Positions 39,339 through 51,756 of a stretch of DNA of 64,000 bases are shown in pieces. Every line of letters begins with the position of its first letter. The first letter of the stretch is position 1. A model generated the notes under the pieces. The model did no database searches, was not told the DNA's origin, and worked only from the letters and a program-made list of their open reading frames with translations. A program made the position numbers and the translations under genes. This DNA is from Pegea sp. RAD2-039 (Eukaryota; Chordata; Thaliacea; Salpida; Salpidae), in contig JAQGEQ010000354.1 of the NCBI GenBank assembly GCA_034620365.1, forward strand, positions 558,001-622,000, in the 5' to 3' direction.

Positions 39339-42300
39339 TGATAAAAGCTTTTGTTTATGCCAACTGATTATTTAGTAAACAAAGAATGGCCATTGAAATC
39401 GAACCTACATCAAAAATATATTTTTTAAGTTAAGTTTAACCAGTATTTAAAAGGCTTCTTCTGTAGCTTACTTTACTGTCATTTGTATAATGTAACTTTT
39501 AAAGAAAATGCTGCAACATTAATGATCTAAACTTGAAGTTATATTTTAGACCTAAAATAAGAAATTTTGAAAAAAAGCAATTACTCAAAAGTCATATAAA
39601 AATTATTTAGTTAGTACCTGATTTTATTAAAAATCTTATTAAACTAAAATAAAGTCTTTTTTAATTTTATTTATTTAGGTTACAACTTAGATCATTTATA
39701 AAAAGTTATTTAGTCAGTTTATCAAAACTCTTTTCTGTCAACATTGTTACTTCGTCAAGTCAAAACTAACGAAAAGATGTAGTATCAAAAAGAAAGTAAC
39801 GAAATAAGCAAATATCTCAAAGTATCATTGGTACTCATCTGAACTATCTAAAGCCTAAATAAAAAAGTTTAAAACAAGTAAGGCATCTTTTCCTATAAAT
39901 ATTGTTAAAATAGCTGTAACGATTTTGTAAGAATCAAAATATCTAAAATGTACAACGGTTGATTTAAGTTACAACTAGCTCAAAATTGAAATACAATGTT
40001 GTTTTTAAAAAGTTCTAAGAAGCATTGATTTTCATTACAAATTAGTATCAATTACAGAATACTAAACTACTGTGATTATAAAAACTATACCTTTATAGGT
40101 ATGACAGTTTAAATTTTTAATAAAATTGAATAAAATTGGGTAAACTAAAGCTGTTAGTCATGACAAGGTCAAATAAAATACTTATAAATTTTGTTTTACT
40201 TTCTTGAAAATTTATTAAAAAGAAAACTATCGCAGTTAATAACTACACAGTACATTTTTTCATTTAGATAAAATTTCAAGTTTCTTGATTTAAACTCTGT
40301 CTAAATAGAAGATTAATGTTGATGTCAATTTAAACTAGCAATCATTTTAAAACTTTCTATACTTTAGATTTGACATCAAAGTATTTTTATAAAAAGAGTA
40401 AGCTCTTTAAATATTGTGTCAGGCTTTGAATAGTATCTCTTGATAATTAAAGAACTTAATAGATCTTTAGAATATATTTTATTATTACTGTGCACAGTAG
40501 TAGCTAGTCAAAAACCGTGTAACAGACTAACTTTTTCGGGCCTAGACCTCTAGAACAAACAACCAGTTTCAGTATATTCAGCGCTTGTATCTGTTTAACT
40601 CGTTGGTATTACAAAAGCAATCTTGGATATAATAAAATCTTTAGTTCATATTTACAGAAGAATTTTGATGTTTGATGCTACAAGTAAGATTCTCTGCACT
40701 ATACAGCATACCACCTACTTTGATAGATACGCTCCTTATTCCTTTAAAATATATAAGCTTGTACTTTGTGTAATAAGCAGTTATAAGGAATTTAACGGTT
40801 TATTTACTAAGAATTTGTTTTTGTGTTTTTTAATTGAGCAAAAACTATAACTTATAGCTATTTTACAGTAAGAAGATTTTCTTTAGCAGTAATGTCAGGA
40901 AATAATGATATAACTAAAACAATAGAATAACTTTAAGCCATTATCTTTTATTAGAATAACTGAAGATTAGACAATAAGAAACTTCAGTTATTCATAGCAT
41001 TAAAATAAAAGATACTAAACTTGACAATACTTAAATCTATAAACTGATCTTAGTTTTAGAGTTTATTCATATTTAAATTGCAATTATTCAAAAAATATAA
41101 ATATTTTTAATGAATTTAATTACAGTTAATTTGAACAGTAAAATGTAGAGATTAATATTATAAGTTTAAAGCTTAGTTCTGAATATGTATGTAAAAATTC
41201 GAATTGAAATTCTAGTGTCACTACAAAAGTTTTTATTAGCTTCTAAGAAAGCAAATTTTTATTATGTGTTTGTTTAAACGTTTCATTATGGTATATTTTA
41301 GAAAAATTAATTTACTCCAGTTTGTTATTTCCATAGTTTGCTCATGATCTTAATTTTGCAATTCATTCTTTTTATCTGGATGTTTAATATAAGTTTTGGC
41401 ATCTTTTTATCACTTTAAGATTTTTTTCCTTTGTATTGATATAAAAGATTCATCCTATTTTTTGCATAAACATATTCATAAAACTACTTAAGATTAATAA
41501 GTCGTTAAAAGTAAGATTATGTATAATATGAGATATAATCAATATGATATTTTCAACAATGGTTTTACAAAATTAATTCGATTTTAATTTTCAATTAGGG
41601 AAGCAAGTTGAACAATAGAAATTTGGAAAAACTTTTTATGTTTATTGTAATTATATCACCTTTGCTATAAGTTATTACAACTGAGAATATAAGTTAAATT
41701 TAATGACGAATGATATGCTTAAAGTCATTTGTTTACCACAAACATTCAAAAAGTAGTTAAAAAGTTATAAGTTAATTAATATTATCAAATGATACTTTTT
41801 AATTTACGTTGTAAATAAAGTTAAAATTAATAATTTTCGTTTTCATTTGACTTTGACTATTCATAGTCTTCTGCCAATAAAAAACTTTGATTTGAAAAAA
41901 TGACTTGTTCGGTTTGGCTTCTTAATGGTTGACATTTTGTTTCCAACAAAATTAAAATGAGAAACAAAGCATCAACTTAATAATTTTGTTTTAGCTAACA
42001 ACTCCCTAGACATTGCATTCTATTTTTTCTTTGACTCTAGAAGCAAATGTTGTTTATTCTTCATAATTCGTCAAAACAACCAAAATATATCCATCATTAG
42101 TTTATTGAAGAAATAATGATTTAGAAGTTATTTTTTAGTTGAAAAATAAAACAGCTTTTAGCGGTATGCTTCAAACTGCAAAACCAAAAGATTTTAAGTT
42201 TTTTAATTGTCAATTTTGTAAAAATTTTGCAATAATTTTTTATGTCAACTTTTTGGATCAGATATTTAACATTCACATATAAACTCTTGACAATCACAAA

Positions 42301-43999
42301 CTACATACAATCTTAACTTGTAATATCGGTTCTTCTATTAATTTTAAAGTTGTTTACACTATGATTCAGATAAAAATATTTTTCATAGAATAAGTTTGTT
42401 GTTGGCATGTAGAGCATTTCTTATAAAGTTTTTTGCGTGACGAAAAGAAGAACAATTTGATTATTAAGCTAGTTTGTGTGTACAACATTTGTGTAGACAT
42501 TTATTTCTTTTTTCTGATTTTATTTCTATATTTAGATTATTAAAATTATAGCTAAAATTGTGTTTATTTTATTGCAGTATTTTTTTGTGTTTTGATATCA
42601 TGATTGAATAAAAATTTATTAATCACGTATACCTAAAAATATCTTTAATTTACAGAGAACTTAAGATGCATTTATTTTACATTTTACTATCCATTATACA
42701 ATAATAAATTGTATGTGATCTTTTTTGTAATTTAATATACAAATCCGTTTACTTTTGTTTACAATCATTTTTATTTGGTATTTTATAAGATTATAATTAT
42801 GAGGTTAATAATTAAGTACGGTTAAGTGAAACTCTATGAATATTTATTTGAAAAAATTTGTTAGTTGTACTTAATAATATGTAATTACTTTAATATTTTT
42901 AAAAATATTCAAACAAGCAAAAAACTAATCAGTTGCGGAATTAAGCTCAAATTTATAACAAAAGTAAATATTTAATAGTTTAAAGCTGTCTCTAAATTTT
43001 TGTATTTTTTTATGAATCAGTGAAAAAAATTAGTGTTTTGCTCTGTATTTTCACAACTCAAACTCAAAGCATTTTTTAAAATAAACGTTGGTGAAACAGT
43101 TTGGTATCTTTATATTCTGACAGTTTTGGATTTTTAACAGATTGGCTTATAAAAAGCTGTTATACTACTAGGTACGGTGCTATGACACGTAAATATTTCT
43201 TATATGGTATTAGCATAATTAATTAATTATGTTTAAAATAATTCAATTTATAATTTTAAAAAGTTTTGTGTTTTTGTAACTACTTGATAGTTGCCAAATC
43301 GTTATTTAGTATTTAATTTGTAATATAAAACTGTTTTGAAAATACTTCTATAACAATCTATTTAATCTGCTTACTTTCAATAGCTTTTAAGAATAGCCAA
43401 GAGTTTTTTTATATCCTTAGTTTCAACTTGCTCTTATTTTGAATATTGTTTTATCTATATTTACAGAACTTCTGTTTATATAATGTTAACAGGTGCTAAA
43501 TACAAAACTTAATTAAATTTTAAGTTTAGTCACAAAATTTATTTTATTTTATTTCTGTTTGAAACTGAGATATAGTTATAATCGAAAAAGTTTTTAATCA
43601 TATAATATAAAATTTCTTTTTAAGTTTCATGTGTATTTATTTTAGATTTAATCATTTAAAAAAATTATTTTTATGTTTCTGTTAGTTTTTTAACTAAAAA
43701 AAAATCATAAAAATATAATTTAACCTTGATTTTGAAATTATTTTATATATTTTGAATCTAGGTTTAATCAAAACATATTAAACTATTATTACTATTTAAT
43801 AATTTTTTGCTTGTTTTTAAATTATGTTCGTATTTATTATTTAGTATAGCTTTTAGTAATATTAAAGTTTTGAATTAGAGATACATTTACATAAAAAAAA
43901 CTGTTTTATGACAAATTTTCTTAACCTTATTAGTATAAGTATTGTTTTTATATTAAAATTTAAGTCTTTACTTACTTTTTTTAATAAAATATTTATAAC

Positions 44000-44038
44000 A
44001 GATCAGATGAAACATACAAGCTGTGGATAGTTTAAAAA
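44000..44038 (+). promoter_or_regulatory. Acceptor-like site, short leader and upstream ORF before TM9SF2
   Basis: TTTATAACAG ends at 44001, 37 nt before the start codon at 44039. Within the leader, an upstream ATG at 44007 opens a 7-codon reading frame closed by TAG at 44028-44030, 8 nt before the main ATG. It could dampen translation if the leader is really this short. Confidence 0.3.
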
Positions 44039-47000
44039 ATGAAACTCTATTCTTTAAATTTAGTTTTATTTTTACTTTTTATTGGATTTAGTAAGGGTTT
44101 CTATTTGCCTGGACTTGCCCCAGTCACTTATTGTCCTAAAGGTCATCAAGGAAACTGTGAGGTAAAGAGTATTTAGTATTGAAATAATTAAATCATAAAT
44201 AAAATAATTCTTGTAGTATACCAGGTATGATATCTCTTATATAATAATAATAATCTCTTATATCTCTTATATAAAACTTTAGGAGTGATGATCATTTATT
44301 ATTTTTATTATATTATCATCCATTTTTATATTTTTCTATAAATTTCAAGTGAAATCAATTTATTATTTGCAGAGTAAAATTCCGATTTATGTAAACCGTC
44401 TGGTCTCCAGTGAAACATTACTTCCATATGAATATCATGAGTTTGACTTCTGCCAAGCTTCGGATGAAAAAAATGCTCCTTCTGAAAACTTGGGTCAAGT
44501 TTTGTTTGGTGAACGGATCCGTGCCTCCCCTTATTTGGTAATTTTGTTTGTTTTGATTGAAAAGTGTTTCATAAAAATTGATTTGGTGATGATCTAATTT
44601 TTCATATAACACTTTATGGTCTTTTTTATTTATTTGTTTATTCAACTGGTAGGTGTAAGTTACAAATTCAACAGCTCTTATAGCAAACAATAAGGAAACT
44701 ACTTAAATCTTGTTTTTTTTAACAAATATTGAAAAGATGCGGTAGATTTTTTGATGTAGTAATTCAATTGAGAAGTGAATTCCAAACCTTGATTACCCTA
44801 AAATAGCTGTAGTCTTCTGGGTGTTATTAAAGTTGTTGAGTGATTTAATTTTGAATGAAGAACCTCTGAGGGCGTACGGGAGTTTGTGATCTTTAAAGTA
44901 ATCTAGGCTAAATATTTCTTGTCTTCAAAGATTTGAGAATTATGTTGAGAAAAGAAATGAAAAAGTCCAATTCAGTGATAACAAAATCATTCGTTAGATT
45001 TCTTTGCTTTAAGAATAATGTTTTTACAATCGTATCTTGTAAACGATAGTTTAATTTTGATTTAACAAATTTAATTGATGAGCCGTTGTCACAATTTTTA
45101 CTTTTTTTATAATCTTGCCAATTATTAGCTTCAATTTCATATCCCTTGCACTCATACTTTGTGTTTTCTATTTGGATTTTTTTGTTTAAGAGACGCTTTT
45201 CATTAAACAAGCGTTTAATGTGTAATATGTGATGTAGTCTTACTACAGTTGAGCTTGTATTTAGCATACCTTAAATTACATGTATATTAATTTAAAATGT
45301 TTAAGTGTAATAAGCTTTTTTAAGAAAATCATAACTGTTGAGTGATTTTACTCTTTATTTTTTACATTGTAAACTATATATACAAAATAATAAACTTATA
45401 TATAGTTCTTTTTAAAGTTATTCTAACTTTTTATTTCTTTTAACATATGATTTTAATTTTGCAGCTGAATTTTAATGAAAATGTAACATGTAGAAATGTC
45501 TGTGATCTAAAAACATATGACATTTCTAAAGAGGAAGAAAGAAAAAAACTAGACTTTCTAAAACATGGAATGTTTTTTAGTTATGAAAATAGATGGTTAG
45601 TCAAAATTATTATTCATACTGATTTACAAAACAAAGTTAAATTGATTACATAAAATCAAAAATTATATTTAGGCTTACTGAGGCTAAATATGAAAAGAAA
45701 ATTTTGTATTAATCTAGCTATTTTGTAATGGAATAAATCTGAAAATTATCTTATAAAAAACCTGTGAAACTATTTCATAAAATTCAATTGAATTGAACTG
45801 TAGTCAGTGAATCGTTTGAAGCCTTTCTAGTATGTAATTTACGGATACAATCTTGGATTTAGTAAACAATTGATACGTTAAAATGATGTTTATAGGATTG
45901 TTGACAACATGCCAATGGCTTGGTGCTATGAAACAACACAATCCCAAAGGTTTTGTAATCCTGGCTTTCCTATTGGCTGTTTTGTTGATGAAATTGGCCA
46001 ACAGCACGATGCTTGTCAAATTGATGTCAGTAAATTTAGTTTAAAAAATCATTTTTAATATTCTAAATACTTGAAATTGTTTTTCAGCTTTTATTTAATG
46101 AAAAGGATAGCTACTATTTGTTTAATCATATTACAATCAAGATTTACTACCACGAAGATCCTAGTGATAAAAGTCAAGCTCGTCTTGTTAAAGCTCTAGT
46201 CTCGCCTGAGAGGTTTGTCAAATGTTTCAATTTCTTCTGATCAAACTATTTGTCATCTACATTTATTGAAATATTTCTAATATTTGATGTTTTTAGTTAC
46301 AATGGTCCTAAATGCTCTGGTGGGCCTTTCTTCATTAAAAACTCTGACAAGAAAGTTGAAATTCAATACACTTATTCTGTAACTTTCGAGGTAAGTAGTC
46401 AATCACATCAATATCAGTTTATTTGTTGACAATTTCTTCATCTGCTTTTATTTTATTGTTTTCTTTTCTTATTTAACAATTAAATATTCTTTTACCAGAA
46501 ACACAACGATATTATGTGGGCTTCGAGATGGGACTATATCCTTGGGTCCGTGGCCCAGACCAATATTCAGTGGTTTTCTATCATGAACTCCCTGGTCATT
46601 GTTCTCTTCTTATCAGGAATGGTTGCCATGATTACCATTCGCAGCTTACATCGCGATATTGCTCGATACAATCAGTTGGAATCAGCTGTAAGTTTCAATT
46701 TCTTCTTGTATTTGTATTCAGACCGACTTGTGGTTGTCACCACCAAATTGTTTATAATTTTTTGGAATGATTTTTCGTTCAAGTCATCTTCAAATAGTTC
46801 AGCGTTTATTAATTTTATGAATAAATAATGAAAATGCTTTTAAAGTTTTTCTTCAAACACAAAGTTTTCAACATTTGAAAATAAACAGAAAGCTCGAATT
46901 ATTTGAAACCACCAGACGTATTTCATCTTACAGGAAGAAGCACAAGAGGAGTTTGGATGGAAGTTAGTACATGGCGATGTCTTTAGACCTCCTGCTTATC

Positions 47001-48805
47001 CTATGATGCTCTCATTGTTAGTCGGTGTTGGATTCCAGGTAAACATGTTTCATCCTCAAGATTTTCCACAAATGATATCTTTTTAGGTCTTCCTCATGTT
47101 TTTTATCACCTTACTCTTTGCTTGCTTCGGTTTCTTGTCACCTGCCAATCGTGGAGCTTTAGGAACAACTTCTGTTCTTCTATTTGTGTGTCTTGGAATG
47201 GTATCAGGATATTCCTCAGCGCGTCTTTATAAAAGTAAACAACATTTGATCTGATCTGTAATTGTATCTTGTGATGATTAAACATCTTGGTAAACATATT
47301 TCGTAAACATCAAATTGGTGACTCATTGCCTGCTGCGGAAATGCCAATTTATTTTATTAAGCAAACAGCAATTGAATTTTATTGTCACAGTTATATGTTG
47401 AAGCTGTAGGCATTATAAACTTGACTTGCTTGTCACTTAAATTCTTAGTTGAAACTGGTTTTTTACACAAGTTTTTTCAACATATTTTAAAGTTATTCAA
47501 CCAAAAAATCGGCATTTGCATATCTTCTTTGTTCCTTCGTTTTTGTGTCTTTCTTTTATCTGAAACTTCTTGATATTTTCAGCTCTTGGTGGTGAAAAAT
47601 GGAAGACAAATGTGATGATGACATCGTTCTTCATTTCCAGGTTTATTTTCAACCCTTGCTAATTGATAAAATAAACAAATTTTTTTGTCGACCTCTTCTC
47701 ACATCTTCATCTAACCTTTCTCACTTTCCAGCTTGGTCTTTGCTATCTTCTTCTTGATGAACCTGATCCTTTGGGCCAAGAAGAGCTCAGCTGCAATCCC
47801 TTTTTCTACTCTTATCGCAGTCCTTGCCTTATGGTTCGGAATTTCCGTTCCTCTTACTTTTATTGGAGCTTATTTTGGATACAAGAGAAAGGTTTTTACA
47901 TCTCTACTTCCATATCTTAAATTAAAAGCTTTCAAATACTTTCAGCCGTTAGAACATCCTGTCCGTACCAACCAAATACCTCGACAAATTCCCGACCAAG
48001 CTATTTATACGAAACCTTTGCCTTGTGTTTTGATGGGTGGAATTCTTCCATTTGGTTGCATTTTCATCCAATTGTTCTTCATCTTGACTTCTATCTGGTG
48101 AGTCTAACTCTGCTGGAAGGTTTTTTTTTTGTAATATGTGAATAATCAGTTTCAACAATCGTTATTATTTCTCACATCATTTATTTTCATGCCAACAGGT
48201 CACATCAACTCTACTATATGTTTGGTTTTCTGTTCCTAGTCAGTCTTATTCTAGTAATCACTTGTAGCGAAACTACTATTCTTTTGTGCTACTTCCATCT
48301 AGCTGCGGAGGTGGGTTTATTGTTGTTTCTTCATTTTTTCAACCTTTACAAAAAATCAAAGAATTGTAATTTTGTTTATTCAATCTTAAGTGTTTCTTCT
48401 CCATTTTCAAAACTATTCACCTCAATATTCTAGAAGCAACTACCAGTTTCAACGACAGATCTTTCACTATCCTTATTATTTGCTTCTTCTAATGTTGCTT
48501 GTATTAAACAGGATTATCGTTGGTGGTGGCGATCTTATCTAACTTCTGGCTTCACAGCAGTCTATTTCTTTCTGTATTCTGTCCATTTTTACTTCACTAA
48601 ACTATCAATGGAAGGAATGGCTTCAGCAATTCTATACTTTGGCTACACAACTATTATGTTCATAATGGTTTTCATATTCACTGGTAAATCATTTCTTTAT
48701 CTCGTTCAAATCTATTTACTAAAACTTGTTTTTTTAGGTACTGTCGGATTCTTATCTTGTCTTGCATTTATAACAAAGATTTATAGTGTAGTAAAAGTAG
48801 ATTGA
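44039..48805 (+). CDS. TM9SF2: Transmembrane 9 superfamily member 2 (nonaspanin), complete, 643 residues
   Basis: Exons: 44039-44161, 44373-44537, 45465-45595, 45896-46025, 46088-46212, 46297-46390, 46499-46687, 46934-47038, 47087-47234, 47583-47640, 47732-47891, 47946-48097, 48199-48310, 48512-48683, 48738-48805. Every join keeps phase. A signal peptide (about 1-20) is followed by the lumenal domain ([34 protein letters not shown]) to about residue 280, then nine hydrophobic spans. Strongly conserved family blocks include [45 protein letters not shown] and [11 protein letters not shown]. The C-terminus KIYSVVKVD matches vertebrate TM9SF2. In this family the terminal K-x-D is known to bind COPI coat and hold the protein in the Golgi. 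Length is close to the usual ~660. Introns are 48-927 nt. Assignment to TM9SF2 rather than TM9SF4 rests on the conserved blocks and C-terminus. Confidence 0.95.
44230..44275. repeat. Small imperfect tandem repeat in TM9SF2 intron 1
   Basis: The unit ATCTCTTATAT occurs three times within about 45 bp, separated by TAATAATAATA. A simple low-complexity repeat, possibly length-variable between individuals. Confidence 0.5.
44700..44935 (-). mobile_element. 3' fragment of a non-LTR retrotransposon, antisense in TM9SF2 intron 2
   Basis: On the minus strand the reading [20 protein letters not shown] aligns with YVLRGSSIEVKSLNNFKNTQ encoded at 60412-60471, the C-terminal end of the LINE on the plus strand. 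The match continues at DNA level through a weakly conserved tryptophan region. This fragment has stops and frameshifts and is dead. It lies wholly within the 927-nt intron 44538-45464, opposite to the gene. Confidence 0.65.
44908..45267 (-). CDS. Hypothetical 119-residue ORF antisense in TM9SF2 intron 2
   Basis: An ATG-started frame runs 119 codons to TAG on the strand opposite TM9SF2, inside its intron 2. The product is lysine- and asparagine-rich with no signal peptide or domain I recognise (sample: [19 protein letters not shown]). Its end overlaps the start of the LINE fragment at 44700-44935 in another frame, so it may be the decayed upstream part of that insertion. Not evidently a host gene. 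Confidence 0.2.
   Translation of the reverse strand: MLNTSSTVVRLHHILHIKRLFNEKRLLNKKIQIENTKYECKGYEIEANNWQDYKKSKNCDNGSSIKFVKSKLNYRLQDTIVKTLFLKQRNLTNDFVITELDFFISFLNIILKSLKTRNI
47892..47945 (+). other. 54-nt stop-free intron of TM9SF2
   Basis: GT at 47892 and TTTCAG ending at 47945 flank a 54-nt, in-frame, stop-free segment. Removing it gives [17 protein letters not shown], which fits the conserved family sequence. Keeping it adds 18 residues. It is therefore annotated as an intron. The intron 48684-48737 has the same length and is also stop-free. Confidence 0.8.
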
Positions 48806-50105
48806 ATTCATTCCAACTGTTTTTCGAGCTTTCCTAGTTTTGTCGGTTTTAATCATTCAAATTATATAAAAAGTCTTGAAGGTAGTAGACCCTTATAGGT
48901 TTCTTGAAACTGGTAAACCCTGGAAATTTGTCTTTTTGTAAATTAATCTTTCTACATAAGTAATTTGTGTTGGAACTTTTTGTAACCTTAATATATGTCT
49001 CAAACACCTTATCTTTAATATATTTATACTTTTATGCAATTAAGCTTTTCTTTACTTGGGTTATGTTTTCTAAAGCTTTCTGTAGAATATTTTTTGTAAA
49101 ATCGTTTCTTGTTTTCAAACTACAGTTTAGTTTTTTGAATAATTTAGTACTTAGTCATTTTTTTGTTGAGTAATGATAAAAATTTGATATTATAATCTTT
49201 TATTATCAGTAATTGTATGATTTATTTAACTTATTTAACATCTGATTATTTGTCTGGTACTCGAAATTTGATATTGTAAAAATGTTTTCAACCTAAATTA
49301 TTTCTGATTTCATTATTTAAATAAATATATTGAGATTTTTAATCAAGTTATCTTGGTTTGTGCTGTAAAAACCCTCATAAGTTAAATTGAAAATTGTTCC
49401 TTTAAACTCATTTTTTACAAAAAATCTGATGACGTCTTTGATTGTAAATACTCATATAGAAGCATATCACATTTCATCAACTTATTTTATATACAGCAAA
49501 TTATTAGTTACACTCCTGTAAGCTTTTCAAATTGTTATCTTTACCACTTCTCTTTATAATCAACCTGAACTCGATATTTGATATCATAGTATGTTTAAAT
49601 CACGAAAATAGTATACAAACTACTTATTTATCGATGCAAATAAATAACATTACACTTTCTATAAGATGTGATTTTAGTAATTGTGGTTTACAAGCTGTTT
49701 AACTAAACATTGATACTTAATAAAAATCGTATTTTAGATAAGTCAATTTTGGAAGTCTGTATTATATATTTAAAACCTTAAAATAGCTGAAAACTAGAGT
49801 TTGGCAACTTTAAAATCCTGATTAAAAGATTAACTCTTCGACATCTTCATAGACTCATCTTTTTAAGTTATTATAAACCAATAGATCTCAGATTTGGTTT
49901 TTATAAACCATTCAAGCTGATACTACTTAAATATTAGTGATTATTACTCAACTTGATAAAATGAGTCAACATCAGTTTATTTATTTTCAATTTGATTCAT
50001 AGTTTGTACTAACAAATAACAAAATAAAGCTTATAAAATCAAGTTTCTTAATAGTACATTTATTCAATTAAACGAAAGAAAAGTTAGTTCTTATCTATTT
50101 TTATA
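48806..50105. other. TM9SF2 3' flank, A+T-rich
   Basis: After the TGA at 48803 there is 3' UTR and intergenic DNA without recognisable genes. AATAAA words occur, for example near 49320, but cannot be ranked as the true polyadenylation signal. Confidence 0.45.
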
Positions 50106-50300
50106 TATATAAACGCGAAGGAGGGTGCCTAAAGAGAGCACATCTCACTAACACACATTCTCAGGAGTTTTTTATGGTTTTTCTCAGATTTTTTTTATAT
50201 GTCTCCACCTGGGGTCGAACCCGGTACTTCCTAGCTAGATGTACCTTGTAGCTAGGTGTAGCAACCGCTTCGCCACCAAGCGGGACTTTGGATTTTATAC
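50106..50300 (-). mobile_element. tRNA-derived SINE
   Basis: On the minus strand there is a pol III promoter: box A TGGCGAAGCGG at 50275-50265 and box B GGTTCGACCCC at 50221-50211, 43 nt apart. Between them, CCTAGCTA and TAGCTAGG (50230-50237 and 50249-50256) form a perfect 8-bp stem with an 11-nt loop. A tRNA-unrelated 3' part follows, leading into a (TA)n tail near 50110. The ends do not pair as a proper tRNA acceptor stem. Its 3' part (50110-50163) is about 83% identical over 54 bp to 56986-57039, which shows it is dispersed. Confidence 0.75.
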
Positions 50301-50805
50301 CAAATGTTTTTAGAGTAGAATTATTTTGAAACTTTTCTTCAACTTTCCTTTTCTTCAACTTTTCTTGATAGCAAACTTGAATCATTAGATTTTTATTATT
50401 TTTCAACGATATAAATTTAAAACCATATTCAGTAAATATAAACTATGCTCAAAATTTTTTTGTGATTATGTAAGACATCCAAGAATGTTTTGAAGAACAT
50501 ATCTTATAATTTCATTTTACATTTTCTATGTTTTTATCTATCTTCTTGTAATAAATTTAAGCAACTAAACTTGTTCAGTTGAAACTTAATGAAAAATACC
50601 AAATTTTAAAATTGATTAACATTTTGGGTGAGATTACTTTTCAGTAGTCTTTTCAGTCAAACTTTATATTATTTTAACAGTGAATAAGTCATATTAAATA
50701 AAATTTAAAATAAATGTTTAACAATTTCTTAAATACCAAAACATTTCAACTAAAAAGAAGCTTTTTATAGCATTAAAATTCCAACTATAAAAAAGAATTT
50801 GTTCA
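50301..50805. other. Spacer between SINE and LINE fragment
   Basis: A+T-rich DNA with no gene or repeat that I recognise. Confidence 0.4.
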
Positions 50806-51756
50806 GAAGGGACATCATATATTTCGATTTTGCTAAAGCCTTTGATTCTGTTCCACACACTAAGCTCGCTACTGTATTGAAAAACTTAAAAATCAAAAGC
50901 TTTATCCTACAGTGAATTGAAGATTACATATCAGGTAGAATCCAACAAACTCGTGTAGAAAGATCTTTATCTACTTCTAGTCAAATCACTAGTGGTGTTC
51001 CTCAGGGTTCTGTTATAGGTCCCCTTTTCTTTTTAATTTTCATCGAAGACCTCATCAGAAGATTAGTAGCAGTAGATGATGTCAGAGTGTTTGTGTATGC
51101 AGATGATATTAAGCTATTATCTTGTAATCCTTCAAAACTTCAAACTGCACTAAACACTGTAGAAAACTGGCCTACGAATAGGCAGCTCAGAATCCAGCCC
51201 ACAAAGTCTGAACTTATAACTTTTTCTCGTAAACCAGCAGTAAATTGATTGAACCAATACTCCATCAATAGATTTATTATTCAACGAGTATCTTTGGTCC
51301 TAGACCTTGGTCTTACTCTATCATTTGACTTTAAATGGCGCGATTATGTTTCTAAAATCTTTGGAAAATCAATCAACCTTGTCTTCCTTTTTTATAAAGA
51401 CCTTTGATTCTAAGGACCCATGATTTCTTATCAATCTTTTCAAATTGTACGTACGTCTAATTCTTGAATACAGTGTCAGTGCATGGATGCCATATCAAGT
51501 TAGTAATATCAAAAAAATCGAATCCGTTCAGGCCACATTTACGAGATTAATATGCAGGAAACTTAATATTAAATAAGATAGTTATAAACATCGTCTCAGT
51601 CTTTTCAATTTAGATACTTTGGAAATCCGACGGATTAAATTAAAAGTTTAAACTGTTTTACAAGCTATATCGCAAGTTCTAGCCTTATATGTTTGAGCTA
51701 GTTAGTAACTATAACAATTTGCAAACTAATCATAGGATATACCTGCTTTTCCTTTT
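50806..51756 (+). mobile_element. Broken non-LTR retrotransposon (CR1/Jockey-like), reverse transcriptase part
   Basis: The plus strand encodes a reverse transcriptase core: DIIYFDFAKAFDSVPHTKL, then SGVPQGSVIGPLFFLIF, then VFVYADDIKLLS, the catalytic YADD box. Several in-frame stops and frameshifts (first TGA near 50914, another near 51247) kill it. The thumb region continues in shifting frames to NLQTNHR near 51740. It is truncated at its 5' side, since no endonuclease domain precedes it. Motifs fit CR1/Jockey-type LINEs. The exact clade was not determined. Confidence 0.85.
51662..51756 (+). repeat. 95-bp direct repeat, copy 1
   Basis: Matches 52475-52569 with three mismatches in 95 bp by eye. 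It encodes the LINE segment YKLYRKF...MFELVSNYNN. The copies lie 813 bp apart and diverge abruptly after TTTTCCTTTT. Confidence 0.85.

Larger units (their letters stand above)
38227..44000. other. Intergenic A+T-rich DNA
   Basis: Between the CUB/EGF/sushi stop and the TM9SF2 leader I see no gene. AATAAA-like words occur downstream of the stop (near 38484), but none can be singled out as the polyadenylation signal. Two short relics are listed at 38526 and 39171. From about 40 to 44 kb the DNA is extremely A+T-rich with nothing recognisable. Confidence 0.5.

Noticed and set aside
46516-46828. Two long overlapping frames in the TM9SF2 region.
   Set aside because: One is the true exon extended into the following intron, the other is a shadow frame. 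The spliced exon ends at 46687.
50211-50285. A functional tRNA gene on the minus strand.
   Set aside because: Box A and box B are good, but the acceptor stem ends do not pair, the presumed anticodon loop lacks the normal T before the anticodon, and the 3' part recurs elsewhere. A SINE explains it better.
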